DNA of 42,661 bases from Candidatus Babelota bacterium (GCA_013287265.1 JABDEC010000009.1:1-42661), one strand, 5' to 3'; positions 24,321-32,504 are shown, counted from the first letter of the stretch. Translations and numbers: made by a program. Notes: generated by a model not told the origin, from the letters alone.

Positions 24321-24665
24321 TTAGTCTAAACATTCAAGAAAAGGTCGGCACTTTCTGTCATTTCTATCTTTCTGAAGAGAATCTCCCAGACAACAAATTA
24401 TGGCAGGATGGCCTTCACATTCGTCTCCAATTTGACATTTATCACCATATCTTTTTTGTGATGTCATTCCCATATTTTGTAACAGTAAATTTTTGGGTTT
24501 TTGGCAAGTTGAACTGCCCCATTCACCAAGGCAAATTAAACCTGGGCAACATGTTTCAATAAAACCCCCTCGAACACAACTTGCTCCTTCAGGCATACAG
24601 ACTCGGCCAAAAATATTAATTACAGAAGTTGTAACTAAAAGCATTAAAAATAATATCTTTTTCAT
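24321..24665 (-). CDS. Secreted protein with two knottin-type six-Cys frameworks
   Basis: The 114-aa product has a signal peptide (about 1-20) and exactly twelve cysteines in two sets of six. The first set is Cys23, 30, 39, 40, 45 and 54 (C-x6-C-x8-CC-x4-C-x8-C). The second is Cys77, 83, 91, 92, 106 and 112 (C-x5-C-x7-CC-x13-C-x5-C). The order C-C-CC-C-C is that of inhibitor-cystine-knot miniproteins, known from animal toxins and some protease inhibitors. A 22-residue Cys-free linker joins the halves. It has a strong ribosome site (AAGGAGAAAA) and is third in a minus-strand operon of secreted proteins. Knot topology is inferred from spacing only. Confidence 0.75.
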   Translation of the reverse strand: MKKILFLMLLVTTSVINIFGRVCMPEGASCVRGGFIETCCPGLICLGEWGSSTCQKPKNLLLQNMGMTSQKRYGDKCQIGDECEGHPAIICCLGDSLQKDRNDRKCRPFLECLD

Positions 24666-24695
24666 TTTTCTCCTTTTTTATTGATTTTGCTCTAT

Positions 24696-25097
24696 TTAAA
24701 ATCCACTTAATTTTAATGAATAATCAACAATTTCAGATCCATTTAATGAATTTTTAATTTGTTCATAAATTAACGTTGCAATTTCTAAAGTAATTTTTTT
24801 ATTTCTATATTTTTCATGTAATTGATAAAATTTATCGAGAAGACCGAGAGCATCATCTCCAAATGGCATATTATTTTCAAGTAATTTATTGGTTTCAGAA
24901 AATGATGCATTATTTGCAGTTAATATTAAAAAATCTAAAATTACTTTTTTCTTATCAGCGTTTAAATCAGTAAATGCTTTACTTTCAATAATTGTTTTTG
25001 CTGCTGCAATGGCTTCTTTACATTCTTTTGATTCGCAACTCTGAATTTCCACGCTGTTAAAAGCTAAAATCGTTAATAAAAATAATATCTTTTTCAT
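24696..25097 (-). CDS. Secreted protein, paralogue of the upstream gene
   Basis: The 133-aa product has a signal peptide (about 1-18) and two cysteines at the mature N-terminus ('SCESKEC'). The segment 'AIAAAKTIIESKAFTDL' aligns with 'SIATAKKIIESEEFSKL' of the upstream gene, so the two are paralogues. The rest is helical with no known motif. Its ATG lies two bases after the upstream stop, and the GGAGGTGG ribosome site is made of the last upstream codons (Gly-Gly-Gly), so translation is coupled. Confidence 0.7.
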   Translation of the reverse strand: MKKILFLLTILAFNSVEIQSCESKECKEAIAAAKTIIESKAFTDLNADKKKVILDFLILTANNASFSETNKLLENNMPFGDDALGLLDKFYQLHEKYRNKKITLEIATLIYEQIKNSLNGSEIVDYSLKLSGF

Positions 25098-25099
25098 AC

Positions 25100-25528
25100 T
25101 TATCCACCTCCATTCACTCGATTTTCGTATTTACTGAAAAGTAAGTCAAAAACGGAACTAAAATATTTTTTATCAAGCTGTGGGTTATTCCCTTTTGATA
25201 AGTCCATAATTTTTTTTATCCAATTGTACACATCAGCCCATTCATTAGCATACTGTTCTATCATTTCAGCCGTTACATTATCCATTTGCTCATCATTTTC
25301 AAAGGAGTTTTTTATTCTTTCAAAGATATCTGTAATTACGGCTAGTTCTTGATTGTCTAATTTCGAAAATTCTTCACTTTCTATAATCTTTTTAGCAGTT
25401 GCAATAGAATCCTCAAGTTGCTTTGATTCATCTTTACTAAACTCACATGGCTTTCCTGCTTGACAACTCTGAAGTTGCGCTCCATTGAAAATTAAACTTA
25501 TTGTAATTAAAACTATTGCCTTTTTCAT
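25100..25528 (-). CDS. Secreted protein, first gene of a three-gene operon
   Basis: The 142-aa product has a signal peptide (about 1-19) followed by 'SCQAGKPC', similar to the two-cysteine start of its downstream paralogue. The mature part is helical and acidic. The ATG has an excellent GGAGG site. A strong divergent promoter lies upstream (TTGCTT, 18 bp, TATAAT). The C-terminal Gly-Gly-Gly codons double as the ribosome site of the next gene. Function is unknown. Confidence 0.72.
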   Translation of the reverse strand: MKKAIVLITISLIFNGAQLQSCQAGKPCEFSKDESKQLEDSIATAKKIIESEEFSKLDNQELAVITDIFERIKNSFENDEQMDNVTAEMIEQYANEWADVYNWIKKIMDLSKGNNPQLDKKYFSSVFDLLFSKYENRVNGGG

Positions 25529-25568
25529 GTTTTCCTCCTTTTATCACTCTCTTATCTTATTAATTACA

Positions 25569-25598
25569 ATTATATAATAAAGTTTATTGCAAAAGCAA
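25569..25598 (-). promoter_or_regulatory. Promoter of the 25528-24321 secreted-protein operon
   Basis: On the minus strand TTGCTT (plus 25593-25598), an 18-bp spacer and a perfect TATAAT (25569-25574) precede the ATG at 25528. The -35 lies in one arm of a 23-bp palindrome. Confidence 0.6.
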
Positions 25599-25613
25599 TA
25601 ATTTATTGCTTTT
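25591..25613. promoter_or_regulatory. Palindrome holding the -35 elements of two divergent promoters
   Basis: Ten bases (aaaagcaata, 25591-25600) are repeated in perfect inverse order (25604-25613) around a three-base centre. Each arm contains TTGCTT, the -35 of one of the two divergent promoters. A regulator bound here could control both genes; otherwise the symmetry simply reflects two mirrored promoters. Confidence 0.5.
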
Positions 25614-25635
25614 AACTTAAAAAATATGTTACAGT
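25606..25635 (+). promoter_or_regulatory. Promoter of the secreted-protein gene at 25654
   Basis: TTGCTT (25606-25611), 18 bp and TACAGT (25630-25635) precede the ATG at 25654. The predicted leader is only about 12 bases and consists almost wholly of the AGGAGAGG ribosome site. Confidence 0.45.
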
Positions 25636-25653
25636 TAGAAAAAAGGAGAGGTT

Positions 25654-26100
25654 ATGAAGAAAATATTGCGAAATTCCTTGTTAATGGTGTCTTTAATAGT
25701 CAATCATTATGACTTGCATTCAATTCCCGAATTGGAAGATAAAGCAAAAGATCTGGTTGATGAGTCGATAGCTGCAGGATTTGCTCAGGAGTTATTTGAA
25801 TATTTATATTATAAACGAGTATTTAATTATTTTAAGGCAAAAGAAGAACTGGGTGAAGCTTATAGAAATGCATGGAATAATTTAGAGAAATTCGAGCAGG
25901 ACGTGCCACGAGCAAATAAGGCAACATATGAAAAAATTAAATTGTTATTTAACAAAGCTGATGAGCTTATAAAGAAAGATCTAAAAATCGAAGCAATAAT
26001 ATTAGAAAATCTTTTTGATAAATTAAAAGTAAACTCGAAAGTGCAATTTAAATATCGTCCCAAAAAAAACTATTATATAAGTTGGCGAGATGTTTTATGA
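25654..26100 (+). CDS. Secreted helical protein, function unknown
   Basis: The 148-aa product has a signal peptide-like start (about 1-24) and a Lys/Glu-rich helical mature region with no cysteines. The C-terminus is basic ('FKYRPKKNYYISWRDVL'). The ATG has a near-perfect AGGAGAGG site. It is divergent from the operon at 25528 and shares a palindromic promoter region with it. No family was recognised. Confidence 0.68.
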   Translation: MKKILRNSLLMVSLIVNHYDLHSIPELEDKAKDLVDESIAAGFAQELFEYLYYKRVFNYFKAKEELGEAYRNAWNNLEKFEQDVPRANKATYEKIKLLFNKADELIKKDLKIEAIILENLFDKLKVNSKVQFKYRPKKNYYISWRDVL

Positions 26101-26157
26101 TAAATACCGTTTATGAAACTCTATTTGAACAAATAATTCAAATTATAACGTCTTAAT

Positions 26158-26607
26158 TCAAGGATTTATTCTTTGAATAATCGCTTGTAACTTATCAATA
26201 TCAGAAGCTTTACATGAAATCTTGTCGATTTCTTGTAAAGCTTTTCTTGCTAATTCACGATTTTTGATTTGATCATTTTGTTCTGAATAGAAGCGATTGT
26301 TATCCAAGTTTTTATCAAAATTATTAACTTCATCTAATTTTGCCTGCATTTTTTTTTCTAAATCTGTCAATTTTGCAAATTTATCTTTCCATCCATCCTG
26401 TGAATCAGGAATATTCTTTTTTAACTCTTTTCTGTATTCTTTTACTAATTTGTAGTAATCAATTTTGACGACACAATATTTTGTAATTAAATTCTTTTTT
26501 GTATTACTCAATTTACAAATTGCAGCCATTGCTTCATCAATGGTTCCATTTGTTTTATTAGATGATAAAATCAGTAAGAAAAAAATCACAATATTTTTTT
26601 TAAACAT
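26158..26607 (-). CDS. Secreted coiled-coil-like protein, function unknown
   Basis: The 149-aa product has a signal peptide (about 1-21). Three cysteines (about residues 31, 45 and 132) and a central heptad-like Lys/Glu/Leu region (about 60-100, 'LTDLEKKMQAKLDEV') suggest a small helical bundle. No ribosome site is obvious before the ATG. It is convergent with the gene at 25654 and divergent from ruvC. Confidence 0.65.
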   Translation of the reverse strand: MFKKNIVIFFLLILSSNKTNGTIDEAMAAICKLSNTKKNLITKYCVVKIDYYKLVKEYRKELKKNIPDSQDGWKDKFAKLTDLEKKMQAKLDEVNNFDKNLDNNRFYSEQNDQIKNRELARKALQEIDKISCKASDIDKLQAIIQRINP

Positions 26608-26665
26608 ATTTTTTTAAATCTAAAATTATATTTCTTATTTTAACAAAAATTAAGGAGATTTATAA

Positions 26666-27160
26666 GTGATAATTTTAGGAATTGACCCGGGATTTCAATT
26701 TTCTGGATTTTCAATAATAAAAAAAGAAAATGGAAAAATAATTTTAATTGAATATGGCTTTTTAAAAATGAATCCTGCAAAGCACTTGTCAGTGCGGGTT
26801 GGAGAATTTTTCAATTATTTTGAGCAAAAAATAACTTTTTTTAATGTTACTGATATTTCTATCGAAACTCCATTTCTAGGCAAAAATGCTCAAAATTTTT
26901 TGAAATTGGGTTATTTACGTGGAATTTTATATTTACTTGTAAATAAATATAATTTAAAAATTCATGAATTTACGCCAAGGCAAGTAAAATTATCAATAAC
27001 AGGATTTGGAGGGGCTGGCAAAGATCAGGTTGCACGTGTTGTTTTTCAGTTGTTTCCTGCAATCAAATTACCAAATAAATATGATGTTACAGATGCAATT
27101 GCAATAACTTTATGTGGCGCGTGGCAACAAAAATTAAACACTCTTGATTTTTCAAAATAG
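26666..27160 (+). CDS. ruvC: Crossover junction endodeoxyribonuclease RuvC
   Basis: RuvC cuts Holliday junctions symmetrically during recombinational repair. The 164-aa product starts at a GTG with an AAGGAG site and shows the four acidic metal ligands: Asp7 ('LGIDPG'), Glu67 ('SIETPF'), Asp140 and Asp143 ('DVTDAIAI'). The junction-contact segment 'NAQNFLKLGYLRG' is also present. Length is normal. The next gene starts 54 bases downstream on the same strand. Confidence 0.95.
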   Translation: MIILGIDPGFQFSGFSIIKKENGKIILIEYGFLKMNPAKHLSVRVGEFFNYFEQKITFFNVTDISIETPFLGKNAQNFLKLGYLRGILYLLVNKYNLKIHEFTPRQVKLSITGFGGAGKDQVARVVFQLFPAIKLPNKYDVTDAIAITLCGAWQQKLNTLDFSK

Positions 27161-27214
27161 AAATTTGTAGATTAATTCGGGGTAGGGGTAAGAATTTTGC
27201 AAAAAGGAGAAAGT

Positions 27215-27661
27215 ATGAATATCGATCGTACTCTCCATGGGACAAGCTTTTTAAAATCTTCAAGACAATTTAAAGAACCACTTTGTGAAAATGATATTAT
27301 TTTTTTACAAAAACAATTTATGAATCCTGGAATTTATAATCTTGATACAATAAATTTAAAATCAGGAAGATCAGTAATTAAAACAATTTTAAATTCTCTT
27401 AATTATTATAAAAATGTTGCATTTGTTAGTGAAAGCAACGTCGACGTTAATTTTGCAAATCTGTATGAAATCATAACATTGCAACAATTAAATTCTTATG
27501 ATGAAATTTTTCAATATTTTATTAATCAATTTGATTTTGATTTTATCTGGATTGAAGAATCTGATGATAATTTAATCAAAACAATCAAAGAAGTTATCAT
27601 TGAACTTGGATTCAATAATTATTTGCCAGTAATTTTATACAACAAAATTAATTATACGTAA
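27215..27661 (+). CDS. Cytoplasmic protein of unknown function, possibly a degenerate P-loop fold
   Basis: The 148-aa product has no signal peptide, which is unusual among the small genes here. The ATG at 27215 has a perfect AAGGAGA site; an upstream TTG would add six residues. Alternating strands and helices ('NVAFVSES', 'FDFIWIEES', 'LPVILYN') resemble a Rossmann or P-loop core. 'FDFIWIEES' looks like a Walker B strand ending in Glu, while the place of Walker A ('LKSGRSVIKTIL') lacks GKT. A RecA/KaiC-like inactive ATPase is one guess. The position behind ruvC suggests a DNA-repair context. Its 3' end overlaps the convergent gene by 27 bases. Confidence 0.6.
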   Translation: MNIDRTLHGTSFLKSSRQFKEPLCENDIIFLQKQFMNPGIYNLDTINLKSGRSVIKTILNSLNYYKNVAFVSESNVDVNFANLYEIITLQQLNSYDEIFQYFINQFDFDFIWIEESDDNLIKTIKEVIIELGFNNYLPVILYNKINYT

Positions 27662-28165
27662 TTCTGAATTAACAGTCGAAAAATCTAATTTTGATATGGT
27701 AGGTTTAACTCGACGCTTTGGCAAATCACTAACTAAATCTGGATTTTCTTTTTTTAAATACCTATATAATCGGCAATAAAATTCCATTAAGAAGGTAACA
27801 TCTTCATTTTTATCAATATCTTTTTTTAATATAGTATTTTCAAGGCAACCTGTAAAAAAAAGCTTAAAAGGTCTATTTGGTTTTTGTAAAGTTTTAAGTT
27901 GAAGCTCATTAAGCTTTTCTAATATTGCTTGTAATTCTGCAACGATTTTTTCATCAAATTTATTATAAAGTTTTATTTTAAAATCAATTATTTTAGCAAG
28001 ATATTTTAAACAAATTTTTCCATCTTCACTGTGTTTAAGGAATCCAAAACTACTTAATTCAATTGTTTCAAAATATTTTTTTACATGTATTTTTTCAGAT
28101 TCGCAACTAATCAAATTTGTAACTATTGAAAAAGCCATTAAGCTCAATAAAATTTTTTTAATCAT
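27635..28165 (-). CDS. Putative lipoprotein, function unknown
   Basis: The 176-aa product starts at the ATG at 28165 (GAGAG site), which gives a clean signal peptide ending in a lipobox L-I-S-C (Cys21). A longer reading from 28252 would overlap the upstream gene. The mature part is helical with Lys-rich surfaces and three further cysteines. It lies 14 bases after the stop of the gene at 28180, so the two form an operon. No family was recognised. Confidence 0.65.
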   Translation of the reverse strand: MIKKILLSLMAFSIVTNLISCESEKIHVKKYFETIELSSFGFLKHSEDGKICLKYLAKIIDFKIKLYNKFDEKIVAELQAILEKLNELQLKTLQKPNRPFKLFFTGCLENTILKKDIDKNEDVTFLMEFYCRLYRYLKKENPDLVSDLPKRRVKPTISKLDFSTVNSELRIINFVV

Positions 28166-28179
28166 TTGTCGTCTCTCTA

Positions 28180-29094
28180 TTAATCTATAGGGATTTTTAT
28201 ACGAATTGTAAAATTTTTTACATAGTTTGGATTCATTTCTTTTAGATAACAATACGATTTATTATGAATATTTAAAACATACCATTTATCTTCATATTGT
28301 GATATTCGCTTTATGTAGGAAATAAAAGCATTTAAATCATCTTTATTACATCCTTGAATTTGTTGTTTTTCTAAATCAGACAACATTATTTTTAAATCTT
28401 CAATTTCGTCTTTAACTTTTTCGTTTTCTAACCTTTTAGTTGTTATTTTCAACACTATAGTTAAAAATATTCGTACAGTTTCTTTGCAACATACTTTTAC
28501 TTTATCAATTTTACGTTTAAATTCTGCATCAAATAATGAATCGATTGGATCCATGGATTTCATAAAAATTCCAGGGGTGGATTTGTTTTTATATTTTGAA
28601 ATAACTAAAAGCTTTGGATTTTGTAAATCCCTAATATCTTTCGGATTAGGCTTACATTCTATCAATTTTACGTAATATTTTCTGTAGATATTTAATAAAC
28701 CCTTTCTATCTTCTTTTTGACTAAAGTTATTTATTTCTTTTCTAAAAATTTCAGTTGCAGTTTGCCCAATTATCTTTTCTAATTTTTCTAATTCATTGCT
28801 TGCTTCTGCAATAAATACATTTCTTTTGCTTAAATATTGATCTTCCAATGGTTTAAACTCTTCATAATTTTTAAATCTTAGTGCATGTTCCGCTGCTTCA
28901 GTTAGGGCAATTCCTTCATCCATTGCTAAAATCATGCATTTAATAACTCTACATTTTTGCGCATAAATAAAAATATAATCATCGTTTGTTGGAGCATTTT
29001 CTTTAAAGTCATCAACATCTTTAAGAATCATCGTATTTATTTGTGAACAAAAGAATAAATTTAGAAAGATCGTTAATTTTAATAGTTTTTTCAT
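28180..29094 (-). CDS. Secreted helical protein, function unknown
   Basis: The 304-aa product is read from the ATG at 29094, where a signal peptide (about 1-20, 'LTIFLNLFFCSQINT') begins; twelve more codons are open upstream to an ATG at 29130 but would put charged residues before it. The body is helical and charged, with scattered cysteines ('KVCCKET', about residue 203). It is the first gene of a two-gene operon with the lipoprotein gene. The dif-like site lies about 190 bases upstream. Confidence 0.62.
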   Translation of the reverse strand: MKKLLKLTIFLNLFFCSQINTMILKDVDDFKENAPTNDDYIFIYAQKCRVIKCMILAMDEGIALTEAAEHALRFKNYEEFKPLEDQYLSKRNVFIAEASNELEKLEKIIGQTATEIFRKEINNFSQKEDRKGLLNIYRKYYVKLIECKPNPKDIRDLQNPKLLVISKYKNKSTPGIFMKSMDPIDSLFDAEFKRKIDKVKVCCKETVRIFLTIVLKITTKRLENEKVKDEIEDLKIMLSDLEKQQIQGCNKDDLNAFISYIKRISQYEDKWYVLNIHNKSYCYLKEMNPNYVKNFTIRIKIPID

Positions 29095-29279
29095 GATTTT
29101 CGGTTCTTCAAATTCTTTTTTATTATCCATTTTATAACTTTAAATTCTATTATATTAAAATTATATCAAATTTATTAGAAATGTAAACTTCATTCAAAAT
29201 TAATATATAATTGATTACTAATTGAATATTGGCCGAATTTCATTGGAATTGAATAAAAATAAGGCTTTAGATTAGCGAT

Positions 29280-29307
29280 TCATCTGATAATGTATATTAT
29301 GTAAAAA
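29280..29307 (+). other. Candidate dif site (XerC/XerD recombination site)
   Basis: The 28 bases divide into an XerC-type arm tcatctgataa (29280-29290), centre tgtata (29291-29296) and XerD-type arm ttatgtaaaaa (29297-29307). A run of 16 bases (29287-29302) is identical to E. coli dif, and about 20 of 28 positions match either the E. coli or the B. subtilis site, both recalled from memory. It lies in a gene-free gap (29095-29449), and a Xer recombinase gene is 7 kb away. The rest of the gap holds only AT-rich sequence and a short direct repeat (agaatctaa, near 29400-29417). Confidence 0.75.
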
Positions 29308-29449
29308 CGTAAATTATATCCAAGATTTCACTTTAAACGCGGATTTTTGAATTTTTATGATTTTTTGATAAATTTTTGTTCATTTTCTTACCTCATAAGA
29401 GAATCTAATAGAATCTAACTACAATGAATTTAAAAAATCAACAATTTTT

Positions 29450-30532
29450 TTAAATTTTAAAAGAAGGCAATTTTGAGGTATCTGATTCGAAAGAATCAAA
29501 AAAAGACAAAAATTGACCATTTTTATCAAACTTTTTATCATTAAAGCCGTAAAAAATTTTATCTTTAAATAAAACTGGTGAAAAATTGCAATTTTGTGCA
29601 GAAGTTTTTCTTTCAATTTTTTTATCAGTTAAATCAAAAGAAAATATATTTACAGATAAATCTGATTCATTTGCGTTACAAAAATAAATTTTATTATTCA
29701 ATAATTTAGGCAAAAATGGCAAAATTGATTCATATAATCTTTCATTATTAGAACCGAATAAATATTTAATCGGCAAAGAAAAATCAAATAATTTTTCTTT
29801 GTGCCAATGCTTCTGCTCGGTTTTAAAAAAATTCCAGTAAGTAAAGAATAAACATTTATTTTCACGATCTACTAAATTAGCGTGCTCTAAAAAAAATCCC
29901 TGATTAGAATTTATCATAATTAAAAACGCAATATGCATATTCTCTAAAGTTAAAATCTCTATAAAATCGTTATTCTTTATTTTTAGATCTTTTGGATATC
30001 GCAATTTTATAATTTGAAAATTATTCTGATTCCGCCTGATACAAAATAAATCTGATAAAATTTTTTGAGGATAAAAATAATCTGATTGTAAATCTTCTTT
30101 AATGCAATAACATTTTTTATCAGCTAAATTGTAATGGAAAATACAGAAAAAATTCTTTTTTTTTGCGCTGAAATAGAAGTTCTTTTCATCAATCCATTCA
30201 ATATTTGTTAAATCATAGATTAATTCATTAAAATTAATTGTTTTAGGGGATCTGGAATTGAAATTTTTTATTCTTAATTTTCCCTGATCAATAAAACTAA
30301 ATCCTGCGTGATTCGGCATAAGTTTTATGTTCCCTGGCAGATAAATGGAAAGTAAACATTTTTGAATATAATTATGTTCCATATTTAATGATAATAATTC
30401 CATTGAATACAATGATTTTTGGTGCAAAACATAGATAAAATTATTATCAGCGGCAACCGGATAGACAAATTCTTCTGGATTAAGGGCAAGCTCATAAATC
30501 ACAAAGAATAATAAAATAGCTTTTTTTATCAA
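29450..30532 (-). CDS. Secreted beta-rich protein, function unknown
   Basis: The 360-aa product is read from a TTG at 30532 because an AAAGGGA site lies five bases before it and a classic signal peptide (MIKKAILLFFVIYELAL) starts there. An ATG at 30580 would add 16 residues without a ribosome site. The mature part shows many short strand-turn segments, some like repeated propeller blades ('NNFIYVLHQKSLYSMEL', 'KIYFCNANESDLSVNIFSF', 'PVLFKDKIFYGF'). A beta-propeller is a plausible guess but not certain. It is divergent from the gene at 30649. Confidence 0.62.
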   Translation of the reverse strand: MIKKAILLFFVIYELALNPEEFVYPVAADNNFIYVLHQKSLYSMELLSLNMEHNYIQKCLLSIYLPGNIKLMPNHAGFSFIDQGKLRIKNFNSRSPKTINFNELIYDLTNIEWIDEKNFYFSAKKKNFFCIFHYNLADKKCYCIKEDLQSDYFYPQKILSDLFCIRRNQNNFQIIKLRYPKDLKIKNNDFIEILTLENMHIAFLIMINSNQGFFLEHANLVDRENKCLFFTYWNFFKTEQKHWHKEKLFDFSLPIKYLFGSNNERLYESILPFLPKLLNNKIYFCNANESDLSVNIFSFDLTDKKIERKTSAQNCNFSPVLFKDKIFYGFNDKKFDKNGQFLSFFDSFESDTSKLPSFKI

Positions 30533-30584
30533 AATAATCCCTTTTTTTAAAGACTTTATCAGATAAATTATGAATTTCATATTA

Positions 30585-30614
30585 TTGACTTTCAAATCAT
30601 ATTTATATTACAAT
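30585..30614 (+). promoter_or_regulatory. Promoter of the secreted-protein gene at 30649
   Basis: TTGACT (30585-30590), 18 bp and TACAAT (30609-30614) precede the ATG at 30649 by about 35 bases. The bases after the -10 (TAG) also match the promoter of the miniprotein operon at 3838. Confidence 0.55.
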
Positions 30615-30648
30615 TAGTATTAAATGATACTTAAAAGAGGATTATTAG

Positions 30649-31392
30649 ATGAAAATTAATTGTTTAAATATCGTTATTTGCTTATTTTTACTATTTTCGG
30701 CCTCATCATTGAATTCAGAACAAGAAAAATTAAATCAAACTGAATTTTCTCAAATTCCTCAGGAATTCGTTACACTTTTTCAGTCGGTTACTCCTGACGA
30801 ACAGAAAATCATGGCTATGTTAGTTTTTTATCAATTAAAACTTAATGAAGCTCAAATGGCTGAAACTCGAAATTGGCAAGAATATAATCAAAAATTAAAA
30901 GATGCGATAGAAAATACAAAAGATCCAAAAAAAATAGAACTTTTAAAAAATATTAAAAGAAGCGGCGAACCAGAAAATGAAGAGCAAAAAATAATCTGGA
31001 ATGAATTTGACCTGAGTGAGTTTCAATATAATGCCCTTTTAATATCAAATCACGTTAAATGCATAAGAATTTTAGGATTAATTGAAGCAATTAGTGAGTC
31101 GGAAAAATTTGCCGCGTCCACTAAATTAAAAAATCTCATTTTAACCATTTTGAATAATATTGCTCAACAATTTAAAAATAAGGAAGATTTAAAATCCAAA
31201 GCAGAAAGATTAAAAACGCAGCATGAAATTATTTTTAAATTTTATAAATTTATTTACAATGAACTTAAAAAAAATAAACTTACATTAAATATCACAATCG
31301 GATTTGATGAAAGATTACCAGATCCGAATGATATTTTAGAAAATCGTTTATATCCTGGTTATGTACCGCGAAATTGTCCATATTTACTATAA
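30649..31392 (+). CDS. Secreted protein related to the ileS-operon family
   Basis: The 247-aa product has a signal peptide (about 1-23, ending LNSE). It shows two blocks like those of the ileS-operon family: 'LFQSVTPDEQKIMAMLVFY' near the start and 'FKFYKFIYNELKKN' near the end. Between them lies a long helical, Lys/Glu-rich insert. The C-terminus is Pro- and Cys-containing ('LYPGYVPRNCPYLL'). It has a GAGGA ribosome site and a good promoter and starts a plus-strand operon of three secreted proteins ending at a strong terminator. Confidence 0.68.
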   Translation: MKINCLNIVICLFLLFSASSLNSEQEKLNQTEFSQIPQEFVTLFQSVTPDEQKIMAMLVFYQLKLNEAQMAETRNWQEYNQKLKDAIENTKDPKKIELLKNIKRSGEPENEEQKIIWNEFDLSEFQYNALLISNHVKCIRILGLIEAISESEKFAASTKLKNLILTILNNIAQQFKNKEDLKSKAERLKTQHEIIFKFYKFIYNELKKNKLTLNITIGFDERLPDPNDILENRLYPGYVPRNCPYLL

Positions 31393-31401
31393 TGGAAAAA
31401 A

Positions 31402-31833
31402 ATGACGAAAATAATTTTAACAATTTTATTGTTATCTATAAATATCATCCAAAGCAGTGAAATCGCGCTTAACACTGAAAATAAAGAAGAACAAGAAAAA
31501 TCTAAAGAAGTAGATCTTTGGTATAATAAATTTGTAAAAAAATTAGATTTTACTGAAAAATACATTTTATTAAATTCATTATATCAACAAATTCAGTTTA
31601 TATATGAATCGATTCTTGATGAGAAAGCAGAGGAAAACTTTGTTGATGAAATCGACGAACTTTCACGACTACCTCAACCTCAAATTAAAAAAGCAGCAAT
31701 AGAATTATTAGAAATGGGTGATGCTGAATTTTATTCAATTGCATTTGAAAAATTAGCTAAGGAATTAGAAATGCAATTTTTAATAGAACAGTTGCAAAAA
31801 AAGCTGGATGCCATTCATCTTTTTCATAACTAG
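31402..31833 (+). CDS. Secreted protein, ileS-operon family-like
   Basis: The 143-aa product has a signal peptide (about 1-19). Its first mature block 'DLWYNKFVKKLDFTEKYILL' follows the W-x-L-x-K pattern of the ileS-operon family. The rest is helical and acidic, without the FYKF block in clear form ('FYSIAFEKL' may be its remnant). It starts nine bases after the previous stop with no clear ribosome site. Function is unknown. Confidence 0.65.
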   Translation: MTKIILTILLLSINIIQSSEIALNTENKEEQEKSKEVDLWYNKFVKKLDFTEKYILLNSLYQQIQFIYESILDEKAEENFVDEIDELSRLPQPQIKKAAIELLEMGDAEFYSIAFEKLAKELEMQFLIEQLQKKLDAIHLFHN

Positions 31834-31890
31834 AAAAATTAATAAAATTTGATATTATTAAAAGATTATTACAATTTATAAAGGGACTTC

Positions 31891-32463
31891 ATGAAAAATC
31901 TTTTAAAAGTATTAACTTTTATATCGTTATTTGCATTTCAGATAAAAACAGCTGAAATGCTTGATCAATCAGTATTGCAAGATTTACAAGAATCACTTGC
32001 TGAATATATAACTCCTTGGATTAAAGAAAATTTAGGAAATTTAGGAAAAGAAGATAAAGAAAATTTTAAAAAAATACTTGTTCATTATAATTTAGTTATT
32101 ATTTCTGAAAATGATTTGGCGATCGTACCCGCTGCAAAGCAGAGATTAATAGAGATATGTTATCAGCAATTATCTAGTAGGGTAAGGTTTTTAAATAGAT
32201 TATTGGAACAGCAAAATGATACAGTTAAAAATTTAAATCAAAGTTTACTTGGATTAATCGCTGAATGCTCAAAAAAATTTGAAAATATTGCAACATGCAA
32301 ATCTTGGGTTGTTAGTCCCATTCTTGAATATTTAGAAACAGGTAAATTAAAAAATGTTGAAAAAGATATTAATCTTTGGGATGAATATTCAGATGTTCGT
32401 CAATCCTTAGTCAATTTTCAGCCAACTCATCCGGATTTATATCCAATCTCACAAGAAGCTTAA
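31891..32463 (+). CDS. Secreted protein, possibly ileS-operon family-like
   Basis: The 190-aa product has a signal peptide (about 1-20, ending IKTA). The block 'ITPWIKENLGNLGKEDKENF' resembles the first family block. Three cysteines are spread through the helical body, and the C-terminus is Pro-rich. It has a GGGA ribosome site and a TACAAT box 16 bases upstream of it (31870-31875), so it may also have its own promoter. A strong terminator follows 42 bases after the stop. Confidence 0.66.
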   Translation: MKNLLKVLTFISLFAFQIKTAEMLDQSVLQDLQESLAEYITPWIKENLGNLGKEDKENFKKILVHYNLVIISENDLAIVPAAKQRLIEICYQQLSSRVRFLNRLLEQQNDTVKNLNQSLLGLIAECSKKFENIATCKSWVVSPILEYLETGKLKNVEKDINLWDEYSDVRQSLVNFQPTHPDLYPISQEA

Positions 32464-32504
32464 TTACAATTGAATTAAAAATTTAACCATCTTTAAATTA
32501 ATTC

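Noticed and set aside
26123-26143. Inverted repeat atttgaa/ttcaaat between convergent genes
   Set aside because: Seven A/T-rich pairs with no T-run are expected by chance here.
29398-29417. Direct repeat agaatctaa near the dif-like site as an attachment site
   Set aside because: It is only nine bases, AT-rich, and no integrated element lies between the copies.
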